Below, in pieces: positions 37,941-47,200 of a stretch of DNA of 64,000 nucleotides. This stretch comes from Streptomyces sp. WMMC500. GTDB taxonomy: Bacteria; Actinomycetota; Actinomycetes; Streptomycetales; Streptomycetaceae. Made by a program: the position numbers and the translations under genes. Each line of letters starts with the position of its first letter. The stretch's first letter is position 1. Under the pieces are notes generated by a model. The model made no database searches. It was not told the DNA's origin and worked only from the letters and a program-made list of their open reading frames with translations. The stretch covers positions 1,240,001 to 1,304,000 of the forward strand of contig NZ_CP114905.1 in NCBI RefSeq assembly GCF_027497195.1, read 5' to 3'.

Positions 37941-39271
37941 AACGGCCACTTCGCCACGCGCGGCGCCGTTCCCGAGTCCCACGCCGACGGGCCCACTACC
38001 CGGGCACGTACGCCGCTGGCGTCTACAACCGACTCACCTCCACCGTCTCCGGCCGGCAGGCCGAGAACGAGGACATGGTCAACCTGCCGAACTGGCTGCC
38101 GCTGCGCTTCTACGCCTGCCCCCGCACGGTGACGTCCCCGGCCGCTGGCTGACCACAGCCGACGCCGACCCCGCCGCGTACCGGCAGCACCTGCGGCTGC
38201 GCACCGGGGTGCTGAAGCGCAGCGCGGTCTTCACCGGCCTCCAGGGACGCCGGATCGCGCTGTCCGAGAAGCACCTGCTGCACATGGGCGACCCGTGCCC
38301 GGCGGCCTTGCGCACCACGCTGACCCCGCTTGGCTGGTCGGGGACCCTGGAGGCCGAGGCGGCGCTCGACGGCTCCGTGACCAACTCCGGCGTCGAACGC
38401 TACCGTTCCCTCGCCGGCCGCCGTCTCACCCGCGCCCACACCGGCGCCGACGAGCCCGACACGGTGTGGCTGCGCTGCCGCACCAGCGACTCCGACGTAC
38501 GCGTCGCGCTGGCGGCCCGGACCCGCGTCACGGGGCGAGACGACCGGCTCACGGTCAGTACGCGACGACGGCGCGCGCATCGCCGGTCTGTTCACCGTAC
38601 GAGCCCTCGCGGGAGGGCCCATCACCGTCGAGAAGACCGCCGCGCTGTACACCTCGCGGGATGCTGCCATCGGCGACCCACTCACGGCCCCACGCGAACA
38701 CGCCTCCCGGAGCCCTCACTTCACCGCGCTCATGGCCTCCCACACCGCCGCCTGGGAACAACTGTGGCAGCGCGCCGAGCTGCGCGTGCCCGGTGAGGCC
38801 GGGGACGTCCTGCGGCTGCACACCTTCCACCTGCTGCAGACCCTCTCCCCGCACACCGCCCACGTCGACGCCGGGGTACCGGCGCGGGGCCTGCACGGCG
38901 AGGCGTACCGCCGGCACGTCTTCTGGGACGAGCTGTTCGTGCTGCCGTACCTGAACCTCCACCTGCCGGAGGTCTTCCGCGCCCTGCTCGACTACCGCCA
39001 CCGGCGCCTGCCCGCGGCGGCGCCATGGCCGGCAACCTCGACATGGTCTCGCGGCCTGACCGGACTGGAGACGCGCGAGGACGCGCTGTGGCTCGACCCC
39101 GTACCACTGCCGCAGATGTCCGAGTACGCCCTTCGCGTGCGCTACCGCGACCACTGGGCCATCGAGCTGCGCCTGCGCGCCGAGCGCCTTCAGGTTACGG
39201 TCCCGCCGTCCACGGCCACGCGCCTCAGCACCATCACCGCCGCCAACCTCACCCCGGAGACGCATCGCTGA
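37941..39271 (+). pseudogene. GH65 glycoside phosphorylase remnant (copy 2)
   Basis: The remnant begins inside the GH65 N-terminal domain (NGHFATRGA, then [15 protein letters not shown] and [12 protein letters not shown] in a shifted frame). A further shift brings KRSAVFTGLQGRRIALSEKH and SVTNSGVERYRSLAG. It continues after another shift with YDDGARIAGLFTVRALAGG, SHTAAWEQLWQRAEL, FHLLQTLSPHTAHVDAG and GEAYRRHVFWDELFVLPYLN. From RLPAA it jumps to the C-terminal ETREDALWLDPVPLPQMSEY and ends at 39271. At least three frameshifts and one deletion across the catalytic part are present, and the 5' end is replaced by an IS630 fragment. It is more complete than copy 1. Confidence 0.85.
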
Positions 39272-39391
39272 AAACGCACACTGACCATCAGCGTTCTCAA
39301 ACCGCCTGGCACCTCCGCAGGTCAGCGAGCCGCAATCTGCCAGATGCGCTTCGGGGGACAATCGCCCGCCCTGGGGTCGCTTCGTGCCAGG

Positions 39392-41173
39392 TCAACCGGT
39401 CGTCGCGGCCTGGTCGGGCGGCTGGGCATCGTAGTTGACCACGCTTCCGAGGAAGGTTTCGGCGGCTCTCGCCCAGGAGCCGTCCGCGATCATCTGGTCG
39501 ATCGCCGCGTGGATGTCGTCGCGTAGTTCCGTCTCGCCCTTGGGCAGCCCGACGCCGTAGAGGTTCTCGGCGCTGAGTTCCAGTCCTGCCAGCCGGTAGT
39601 CACTGGGGTCCCCACTCCGGGTGGCGTATCCGACGAGGAGGGAGTCGTCGGTGGTCAGTGCATCGACCTCACCCTTGTCCAGGGCGGTGAGGCATTCTCC
39701 GTAGGAGGCGCGCTCCGTGAGGTCCGCGCCCGGTGCCCCTCCCTCTTTCACGACCTGTGCGGAGGTGGAGCCGGTGACCGAGCACAGCTTCATGTCGTTG
39801 AGGTCTGTCACATCGGGAGCCCGGTCGCCGGCGCGCATCAGCAGGTCCTGGCGGGCGGAGAGGTAGGGGCCGGCGAAGTCGACCTCTTCCTTCCGCGCGT
39901 CGGTGATCTGATAGCGGGCGACGACGAAGTCGACCTCGCCGCGCACAAGGACGTCGGTGCGCTCGGTGGCGGACACTTCCCTCCACGTGATGTCCTCGAC
40001 CTCGACGCCGAGTTCGCCGGCAACGTACCTGGCGACGTCGACCTCGAATCCGGCGTACTCCCCGTCCTGGTCGCAGTAGCTCATGGTCGACTGGTCGGGC
40101 ATGATGCCGATCGTCAGACCCTCCCGCCCCTTACCGCCACCGGAGGCGGACTCGGCCGGGGAGTCGGCGGCGCACTCGGTTGGCGAGTCGCCCGCTGTCG
40201 CACCGTCACCGCCCGACGGCAGCAGCCATACCGTCGTCGCCGCCGCGAGCGCTGCGACGGCCAGGGCGGCCGCGGCCACCGTCGAGCCCCGGCGTCGCGG
40301 CGGTGCCGGGAGCGCTGGCGGCACCGCCCCGGTCAGCCGCCGGTACGCCGGTAACTCCGCCAGCGCGTACGTCACGCCGCACCGCCCGACGACATCCAGG
40401 GGGCCGGGCCGCTGCGCCGGGTCCCGGGCGACGCACTGCCGGATGAGCTCGGCCAGCCCGGATTCCACTCCGTCGACATCGATCTCGCCGTGCACGACAC
40501 GGTAGCTCACGGCCGGCCACTCCCCGCCGCCGTACGGCGACCGGCCGGTGGCGGCGGCGGCCATCGTCGCGCCGAGCGCGAAGACATCCGCCGCCGGGCC
40601 CGCCTCGCCGCCCAGCAGCACCTCGGGCGCGGTGTAACCGGGGGTACCCGGCATCTGCCCCGTACGGGTGAGCTGCGTGTGCTCCGCCGCCCGGGCGATA
40701 CCGAAGTCGATCAACTGCGGCCCTCCCGGGGCCAGGATGACGTTGTGCGGCTTCACGTCCCGATGCACCACCCCATGCCCGTGCACCGCAGCCAGCGCCT
40801 CCGCCAGCGCCGCGAACAGCCCCCTGCACAGGGTGGGTTCGAGGGACGTACCGCGCGATGCCTCCAGCAACGTCGGGCCCGGCACGAACTCCGTCGCCAG
40901 CCAGTACGGCGGCACGTCCAGGGAAGCGCCGACGAGACGAGCGGTGTACGGGCTGCGCACCGCCCGCACCGTCGCCACCTCACGCCGGAACCGGACCAGG
41001 GCATCGGCATCCTCCGCGAAATCCTCGCGGATCACCTTGATCGCCACCTGCATCCCACCCGGCGACCGCCCCAGATACACCCGCCCCATACCGCCACTAC
41101 CCAGCCTGGCCAGCAGCCTGAACTCCCCCAGACGCTTGGGATCCTGGCTTCTCAAATCCTCCACGCCCGCCAC
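39392..41173 (-). CDS. Membrane Ser/Thr kinase with C-terminal SBP_bac_3 solute-binding domain
   Basis: A 593-residue receptor-like kinase. The cytoplasmic kinase domain (about residues 18-275) has GSGGMGRVYLG, VAIKVI, the catalytic loop HRDVKPHNVIL, DFGIA and APEVLLGGE. One membrane helix follows (about 300-320, VAAAALAVAALAAATTVWLL), then a Ser/Gly linker and an external family-3 solute-binding domain (about 355-585; GIMPDQSTMSYCDQDGEYAGFEVDVA, ALTTDDSLLVGYA). The layout implies that binding of an amino acid-like ligand outside controls kinase activity. Starts are GTG 41173 or GTG 41164, because the longer frame carries low-quality sequence and no ribosome site is clear. It is monocistronic. 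Confidence 0.85.
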   Translation of the reverse strand: MAGVEDLRSQDPKRLGEFRLLARLGSGGMGRVYLGRSPGGMQVAIKVIREDFAEDADALVRFRREVATVRAVRSPYTARLVGASLDVPPYWLATEFVPGPTLLEASRGTSLEPTLCRGLFAALAEALAAVHGHGVVHRDVKPHNVILAPGGPQLIDFGIARAAEHTQLTRTGQMPGTPGYTAPEVLLGGEAGPAADVFALGATMAAAATGRSPYGGGEWPAVSYRVVHGEIDVDGVESGLAELIRQCVARDPAQRPGPLDVVGRCGVTYALAELPAYRRLTGAVPPALPAPPRRRGSTVAAAALAVAALAAATTVWLLPSGGDGATAGDSPTECAADSPAESASGGGKGREGLTIGIMPDQSTMSYCDQDGEYAGFEVDVARYVAGELGVEVEDITWREVSATERTDVLVRGEVDFVVARYQITDARKEEVDFAGPYLSARQDLLMRAGDRAPDVTDLNDMKLCSVTGSTSAQVVKEGGAPGADLTERASYGECLTALDKGEVDALTTDDSLLVGYATRSGDPSDYRLAGLELSAENLYGVGLPKGETELRDDIHAAIDQMIADGSWARAAETFLGSVVNYDAQPPDQAATTG

Positions 41174-41528
41174 TCTTGCAGAGCAGCATGCACGAGGCCG
41201 AGCAGAAGACGGACTGCAACGCCACTTCCGATCCCCATCCCAACAGACAAGGGACACCAACGGGAGACGAACTCCGAGGGGCCAACGCCTGAGACAGCTA
41301 CGGAACACCAGGTCAATCGGTCATGCCGGCGTCGAGGTCGATGTACGTGCCACGGTCGAGTGCCGAGCCAGTCTGCGCTGCGCGAGCTTCTGCGACACGT
41401 AGGCGCATCGCGCGCTGCTGGGGCTGCCGGGCAGCAGTTTGCGCGGCCGTGGTGGCCTCGCCCGCAGGGTGGCCCGCGGAGTCGTCTGACCTTTCATCCG
41501 GTCACATGCGGCCGGAAATGCTCCCGGC
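41174..41528. other. Gap without a recognisable gene
   Basis: About 355 bases between the kinase gene and the terminator of the small secreted protein gene. No frame on either strand gives a family match or a plausible ribosome site, and no tRNA or repeat is seen. It presumably holds the kinase promoter. Confidence 0.5.
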
Positions 41529-41557
41529 GGTGGCGGCCGCGATCCGCGACCGCCACC
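41529..41557 (-). terminator. Terminator after small secreted protein gene 1
   Basis: An 8-bp stem (GGTGGCGG with CCGCCACC) lies 15 bases beyond the stop codon of the minus-strand gene at 41572. Confidence 0.6.
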
Positions 41558-41571
41558 ACCGGTGCCTCAGG

Positions 41572-41916
41572 TCAGTCAGCCAGGGGAGGCGTACCCTCAC
41601 AGCCGAACCCGAGCACCGCCACTGGCACAGCGGCCAGCCCCGTATCACAGGTGAAGCTGCGGTTCGGTGTGTTGACGATGAAGGGGCCGTTGATCACGCC
41701 AATCCTCGGCGCGCCCGGCGACGCGGTGCAGTCGAAGCCGGTGACGAGACTGAATGTCTTGACACCTTCGTCGCAGTCGTACGTCGGAACCTGCTGCTGA
41801 GTCGGCTGGACGGCGAGCGCCGTTCCGGTGGCCGAGGCCGTCAGCGCCAGTGCGGCGACAGCGCCGACCGCCATGACACGCGCGGAACGCCGGGTCGATC
41901 GCATCCTGTTCATCAC
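41572..41916 (-). CDS. Small secreted protein, paralogue 1
   Basis: A 114-residue protein with a twin-Arg/Lys-poor Sec-type signal: basic N-terminus (RMRSTRRSARVM), hydrophobic core VGAVAALALTASATGTA and a cleavage site near ALA-VQ (about residue 36). The mature part is about 75 residues with four Cys (YDCDEG, FDCTAS, FTCDTG, FGCEG), so two disulphides are likely. INGPFIVNTPNRSFTCD is a conserved core. Its paralogue at 56396 is on the opposite strand with the same layout. No known domain is recognised. The first ATG is at 41916, with ATG codons at 41913 and 41904 as alternatives. Confidence 0.75.
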   Translation of the reverse strand: MMNRMRSTRRSARVMAVGAVAALALTASATGTALAVQPTQQQVPTYDCDEGVKTFSLVTGFDCTASPGAPRIGVINGPFIVNTPNRSFTCDTGLAAVPVAVLGFGCEGTPPLAD

Positions 41917-42238
41917 TTTTTTGCTCCAAACTGTGTGAGATCACCATGAGCACCGAACGCGAGAGAGGATTTCCTTCCGGGATGCCGGCACAACGCTCGG
42001 CATTCAGCAGGATCAGACTGAACCTCTCCAAATGACGTCAACAGGGCGCGAGACGGGGGCGAAGATGCGTTTTCGGCCGCGTCAGTTGCGGTTCCACCGC
42101 CAAGTGTTCTGATTGCCGACCTTCCGTCACCATTCGCGGGTCTTCCTTACGCAACGAATCGTTCGCACACTCTGATCGCGCCGGTGGTACATCTCAGAGT
42201 CACGCGCTCCACCTTTCGGATGAGTTCGCACACCTGTT
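41572..42238 (-). repeat. Inverted duplication, copy 1 (gene plus upstream region)
   Basis: Read on the minus strand, the secreted protein gene and about 320 bases upstream match 56109-56722. The outer boundary is near TGCGAACTCATCCG (here) and TGCGAACTCACCCG (other copy), followed by shared TGTACCACCGG and AAAACGCATCTT/TAAACGCATCTT blocks. Similarity ends abruptly beyond that point. The degree of divergence indicates an old duplication. Confidence 0.65.
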
Positions 42239-42717
42239 GTTGCGCTTGAGTTCCTCGTGTGGAGTATTGGAATCGTCCATCCGGTGGACCGCCCGCCCTC
42301 TCCAGGGAATGTCAATCGGCATCGGAGGTGTGATCACGACAGTTGGCAAGAAGTGTGCGGCTCTTGCGCTGTGGCCGGCTCATCGCCAAGGTGTGTGCGG
42401 ACGCCGCCACCACGGCAGGTGGCGCCAACAACAGCCGTCGGTACGTCGCGCATTGCGGGCACCTGCCTGGGCCGGAGCGAGGACATTCGGTTCGTCGCTG
42501 AGATGGCCAACGCAGTCATCCCCCGCCGGGGAGGCATGTCCCCGGTCCGTCCACTGAGGCCATCTTCCTTGAGGACATTCGCCCTTTTTCTAGCAGGATC
42601 CGAAAACGCATCCTGCACCACCTAACTGGCCCTTATATCGCCCCCGCAAGCAGCTTATGGCGGCAGGAATTCGGGTAAACATTCTTCATGATCGGATAAC
42701 ACCGGAAGGACAGTCCA
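42239..42717. other. Region upstream of the polyketide operon, no gene seen
   Basis: About 480 bases with lower GC towards the right end (TTATATCG, TAAACATTCTTCATGATC near 42630-42690), typical of a promoter region for the operon that begins at 42718. The open frames present have no recognisable protein features. Confidence 0.5.
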
Positions 42718-42927
42718 GTGCTGCATTCGAAGATTGTCATCCTCGCCGATTGCCCGTTCACGATTCCGCTCTTGCCGCATTCGGCCGAGACCGACCACGA
42801 GAGCAAGGTCAAGATTCTCCAAGGGAACGGTTATGAGCACTTTGAATTCCGCGGCGAATATGTCGAGGTGAGCGGAATTCTCACGCCGATCTACCAATGG
42901 CGCAATCGCACCTTCATCGCGGAATAG
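42718..42927 (+). CDS. DUF5988-like small protein of polyketide locus
   Basis: A 69-residue protein starting at GTG after a GGAAGGACAGTCCA ribosome site. The core KVKILQGNGYEHFEF and the end YQWRNRTFIAE match the DUF5988 pattern of small proteins encoded next to ketosynthase/PKS genes in Streptomyces. Function is unknown; the small size and position suggest an accessory or scaffolding role. It lies 33 bases before the ketosynthase gene on the same strand. Its base composition is less GC-rich than the rest of the window, as is the start of the next gene. Confidence 0.68.
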   Translation: MLHSKIVILADCPFTIPLLPHSAETDHESKVKILQGNGYEHFEFRGEYVEVSGILTPIYQWRNRTFIAE

Positions 42928-42960
42928 CCTGCGCCGCCAAGCGCCCATCACAGACAAGGA

Positions 42961-44280
42961 ATGCCGATGAAGCGATCCAGGAATTCCCAGGACGTTGTCG
43001 TCACCGGAATGGGATTCTGCTTGCCAGGCCATCCCGCACCCACCTTTACCGCCGACGATCTCTGGCAGGTCGCGTCACGCGGCGGGACCTTCCTGAGAGC
43101 CGCGCCGATGTACTACGGATCCGTGGATCTCACCCCAGAGATGTTCGCCGAACGATTCCCTGATGTCCCCGAGTTCTTCTCCAGGCACTACACGGCGGCC
43201 CACCGCTTCGGCTTGATCTCCCTCGCAGAAGCATGCGCGGACGCCGGATTGGAGCTCCGCTCAGCCGCACTCGCCGAGGCGGCCATCCTCGTGGGGCGCG
43301 GTGGCATTGATGCCAACATCGACAGCTACATGTCGGTGCTGGGCGCCGATCCGGCGGGCACCAGCCCGCAGGAGGCGATGGAGCTCTTCGTCGCGGCCGA
43401 GCAGGCCATGACGCCTTCCGACGTGTCGCTCGTCCAGGCGGCGCTGACTTGTTCCACCGGCCCCTGCTTCACGATCTCGTGCGGCTGTGCTTCTTCCGCC
43501 GTGCAACTCGGCCAGGCGCGACGACTCATCGCCCAAAACGAGGTGGAGGTCGCCGCCGTGACGGGCGTCGACGTCTTCAGCATCGACCTGATCGAAAACG
43601 TCCAACGGCTCCTGCGCGGTGCCCAGCGTACGTACGACGCTCTGCGCACCGACGGGATGCCGGAGCTCGTCCCGTCCTTCGAAGACCTGATGCGGCCGTA
43701 CGACCGTCGCGCCCGCAGCATCAACCACGGTGCGGGCTCCGCCACGCTCATCCTGGAGAGCCGCGCGCACGCAGAGCAACGCGGCGCGTCTGTCTACGGC
43801 CAGATCCTCGCCACGGCCATGACCCGCGACGGGTTGGCGAATCCGCTGGCCTGTGACGATACCGGCGCCGAGCTGGTCAGAGCCGTCCGTGACTGCCTCG
43901 GGGAGACATGGAGCCTGTCGCAAGTCGGCTACGTGCACGGCGGCAGTGACGGCAACACTGTGGTGACCGCGTTCGAGTCCGCGGCGGTCAGGAAGCTGTA
44001 CGGCGACTCCTCCGACCTGCTGATGACGTCTCAGGAAGGCATCTTCGGCCACAACGGCTCCGCGGCCGGCTGTCTGGGCGCCGCACTGACGCTGTTGATG
44101 ATGGAACACGGCGAGGTGTGCCCGACGGCCAACTGCGAGCAGCCCGCCGACGGGCTCCCCTTCGACCCCGTGCCGGGCACGAAGACCCGCCCACTCGACT
44201 TCGACCACGCGCTCAGCTTCAACTACCAGGTCGGTGGCGTAAAACACGCCATGCTCCTGGGCAGCGCGGACGCAGTGTAG
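42961..44280 (+). CDS. Stand-alone beta-ketoacyl synthase with atypical motifs
   Basis: A 439-residue FabF-type ketosynthase. The fold markers VVVTGMGFCLPG, FTISCGCASSAVQLG (active-site Cys in GCASS), NHGAGSATLILE and a C-terminal FNYQVGGVKHAMLL are present. However, the first His motif reads HGGSDGN instead of HGTxTxxND, and the Lys-containing segment before the second His (TKSxxGH) reads SQEGIFGHNGSAAG. Cys-His-His are thus kept, but the conserved Lys and Thr are not. It could prime or extend a chain for the adjacent modular PKS, or act only as a decarboxylase or partner subunit. It is 15 bases upstream of the PKS, with GGAGAGAGGTCAGTC between them. Confidence 0.83.
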   Translation: MPMKRSRNSQDVVVTGMGFCLPGHPAPTFTADDLWQVASRGGTFLRAAPMYYGSVDLTPEMFAERFPDVPEFFSRHYTAAHRFGLISLAEACADAGLELRSAALAEAAILVGRGGIDANIDSYMSVLGADPAGTSPQEAMELFVAAEQAMTPSDVSLVQAALTCSTGPCFTISCGCASSAVQLGQARRLIAQNEVEVAAVTGVDVFSIDLIENVQRLLRGAQRTYDALRTDGMPELVPSFEDLMRPYDRRARSINHGAGSATLILESRAHAEQRGASVYGQILATAMTRDGLANPLACDDTGAELVRAVRDCLGETWSLSQVGYVHGGSDGNTVVTAFESAAVRKLYGDSSDLLMTSQEGIFGHNGSAAGCLGAALTLLMMEHGEVCPTANCEQPADGLPFDPVPGTKTRPLDFDHALSFNYQVGGVKHAMLLGSADAV

Positions 44281-44295
44281 GGAGAGAGGTCAGTC

Positions 44296-47200
44296 ATGGA
44301 CGACAACCCACACACGCCTGCCCGTGCGCACGACGAGGCTGCAGGGCATGGGGCACGCGGGGAACTCCTCGACGCCGCGCGGAGGGGGCGTGGCGGAGAG
44401 ATCGCCGTGCTCGGCGCAGGTTGCAGGCTGCCCGGCGACGCCGATTCTCCTGCCGCCCTCTGGCAGCTCCTGGCGGGCGGACGCGACGCCGTCGGCGAGC
44501 TGCCCTTGGACCGGGCGGAGCTGAGTGCTTGTACGGACGCTCAGCTCCGCCCTTGGGGCGGCTTCCTGCGCAACGTCTCGGGCTTCGACGCCGACTTCTT
44601 CGGCGTTTCCGGTCGTGAGGCCGAAGTTCTCGACCCGCAGCACCGGTTGCTGCTCGAGGTGGCATGGGAGGCTCTTGAGCACGCCGGATTCCGCCCCGAA
44701 TCACTCAACGGCGTGCCCGTGGGCGTCTTCACCGGAATGAGCTACCACGACTACATGGACGGACTCACGGGCCACCCTCGCGAACTGGAAGGCTCCGTTC
44801 TGACCAATGGCCACTGTGTGGCCCCGGGCCGCATCTCCTACCTCCTTGGTCTGCGAGGGCCGTCGCTGTCATTGGACACGGCCTGTTCCTCCTCCCTCGT
44901 GGCGCTCCACCTGGCTGCCCAGTCCCTCAATGCAGACGAGTGCGAGATCGCTCTGGCCGGGGGCGTGTCCCTCATCCTTCAGCCCCGGATCACGCAGTCG
45001 TTCGCACGGATGGGCATGCTTTCGGCCACCGGCCACTGCCACGCCTTCGACGCCGCCGCCGACGGCTTCGTGCGAGGAGAGGGCTGCGGTGTGGTCGTAC
45101 TCAAACGACTCGCAGATGCGGTGCGGGCGGGCGACAGGGTGCTGGCTGTGCTACGTGGCTCGGCGGTCAACCAGGACGGCGCCTCGGAAGGACTGGCCGC
45201 GCCCTCCCCCGATGCTCAGCGGGCCTTGTACATCCGTGCACTGTCCGCGGCGGGCGTCGACCCGCGCGACGTCGGTATGGTCGAGACACACGGCACCGGC
45301 ACGCCGGTGGGCGACCCGGCGGAGTTCGCCAGTCTGGCCGCGGTGTACGGCGAGCGCCGGACCGATGGGGGCCGGTGCGCGCTGACGTCGGTGAAGACCA
45401 ACCTCGGCCACCTGGAGCCGGCCGCCGGCATCACCGGGCTGATCAAGGCCATCGGCAGTCTCGGCCGGGGCCTGATCCCCCCCAACCTCCACTTCACCGC
45501 CTGGAACCCGGCGTGTCGACCCGAGGGCACGCGACTGTTCGTGCCCACCAGGCTTGTCGAATGGCCGGTCCGATCCGGGCCGCGGCTGGCTTCCGTCTCT
45601 TCCTTCGGATTCGCCGGGACCAACGCTCACGCGGTGCTTGAGCAGCCTCCCACCACGAGGTCACGCGGTGGCCGGGGCAGGCCGAGGCCGGCAGTGCCCA
45701 CCCCCCCGCCCTCGCCCGCACCCGAGGTCTTCCTGGTCCCCGCCGGCTCGACCGCTGTGCTGCCGACCGCCGCGCTCCGCCTTGCCGAATGGCTGAGGGT
45801 CGGCGGTGCGGCCGTGCCGCTGCGGGACATCGCCCACACCCTTGCGATGCGGCGCAGCCCCGGCCGCGGCCGCCTGGGTATCGTGGCTGATTCACACGAC
45901 CGGCTCGCGGAGTCGCTGCGGATGTACGCGGCCGGGCAGACGGAGCCACATGTGGTGACGGGCTCGGTCGGCTCCGGTATCTCCCGCCGGCCGGTGTGGG
46001 TCTTCTCCGGGCAGGGTTCCCAATGGGCGGGAATGGGCAGCGGACTGCTCGGCACCGTGCCCGACTTCGCATCGGCGCTGGCAGAAGTCGACGAACTCAT
46101 CGGCGCCGAGGCCGGATTCTCCGTACTGGATGTGGTGCGCCAAGGCCAGCCGGTGAGCGGCTGCGGACGGGTGCAGCCGGTGCTCTTCGCCCTGCAGATC
46201 GCCCTCGCCGCTGCCTGGCGTAGCCACGGCGTGGAGCCGGCCGGAGTCATCGGGCACTCGATGGGTGAGGTGGCCGCCGCCGTGGTCGCCGGGGCGTTGT
46301 CGCTGCCGGACGGGGTACGGGTAATCTGCCGCCGCTCCGCGCTGCTGGAGCGCATCGCCGGTAACGGTGCCATGGCGACCGTCGAACTGGACGCGGAGAC
46401 GGTCGAGGCGGAGATCGCCGAAGCCGACTCGGACCCCGCCGCCCCGACCGGGCAAGTCTCGATCGCGGTGCTCGGCGCGCCCGGGTCCACCGTCGTCGCC
46501 GGGGACACGGACCGCGTACACCGGATGGTGCAGGACTGGCAGGCGCGCTGCATTCCGGCGTCCACCATCGCGGTGGACGTGGCGTCCCACTCGCCGCAGG
46601 TGGAGCCACTGCTCGATGATCTCCGCGCCGCTCTCGACGGCCTGACACCCGGCTCACCGCGCGTGCCCTTCTACTCGACGGTGCATGACGACCCCAGACA
46701 GCAGCCGGCCTTCGACTCCGACTACTGGTGCGAAAACCTGCGCCGCCCGGTGCGGTTCGCGGCCGCTTTAGCTGCCGCAGCCGCCGACCGCCACTCGCTC
46801 TATGTAGAAATCTCGCCGCACCCCGTGGTGAGCCGGGCCCTCACCAGCAGCCTCACCGCACTGCCCGATCAGGCGACCGAGCCGGTGGTGCTGCCCACGC
46901 TGCTCCGAAAGGAAGACGAACTGACCACACTGCGCGTCCAGCTAGCGGCGCTGCACTGCGCCGGGGGCACCGTGGACTGGTCCGTCCTCTACGCGGACGC
47001 GCAACTCGCGGAAGTGCCCACCATCGCGTTCGACCGCACGCGCCACTTCACCCGGCCGGAGATCGCGCAACCTCGTCTGGAGGCAAGCCCGGCCGGCACG
47101 GATGGTGACACACTTCCCGGCAGGCGCACGGAGATTCCGGGAACACCGCGCCGCCTGTGCTGGCATGGGGACTCCGGCATCTCCCGCCTCCCCTGGCTGG

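Noticed and set aside
42127..42315. A 62-codon minus-strand frame in the duplicated upstream region, beginning near ATGTACCACCGG as in the other copy
   Set aside because: Both copies have the ATG, but the frames diverge at once and differ in length, so coding is unlikely; it is better read as conserved non-coding upstream sequence.
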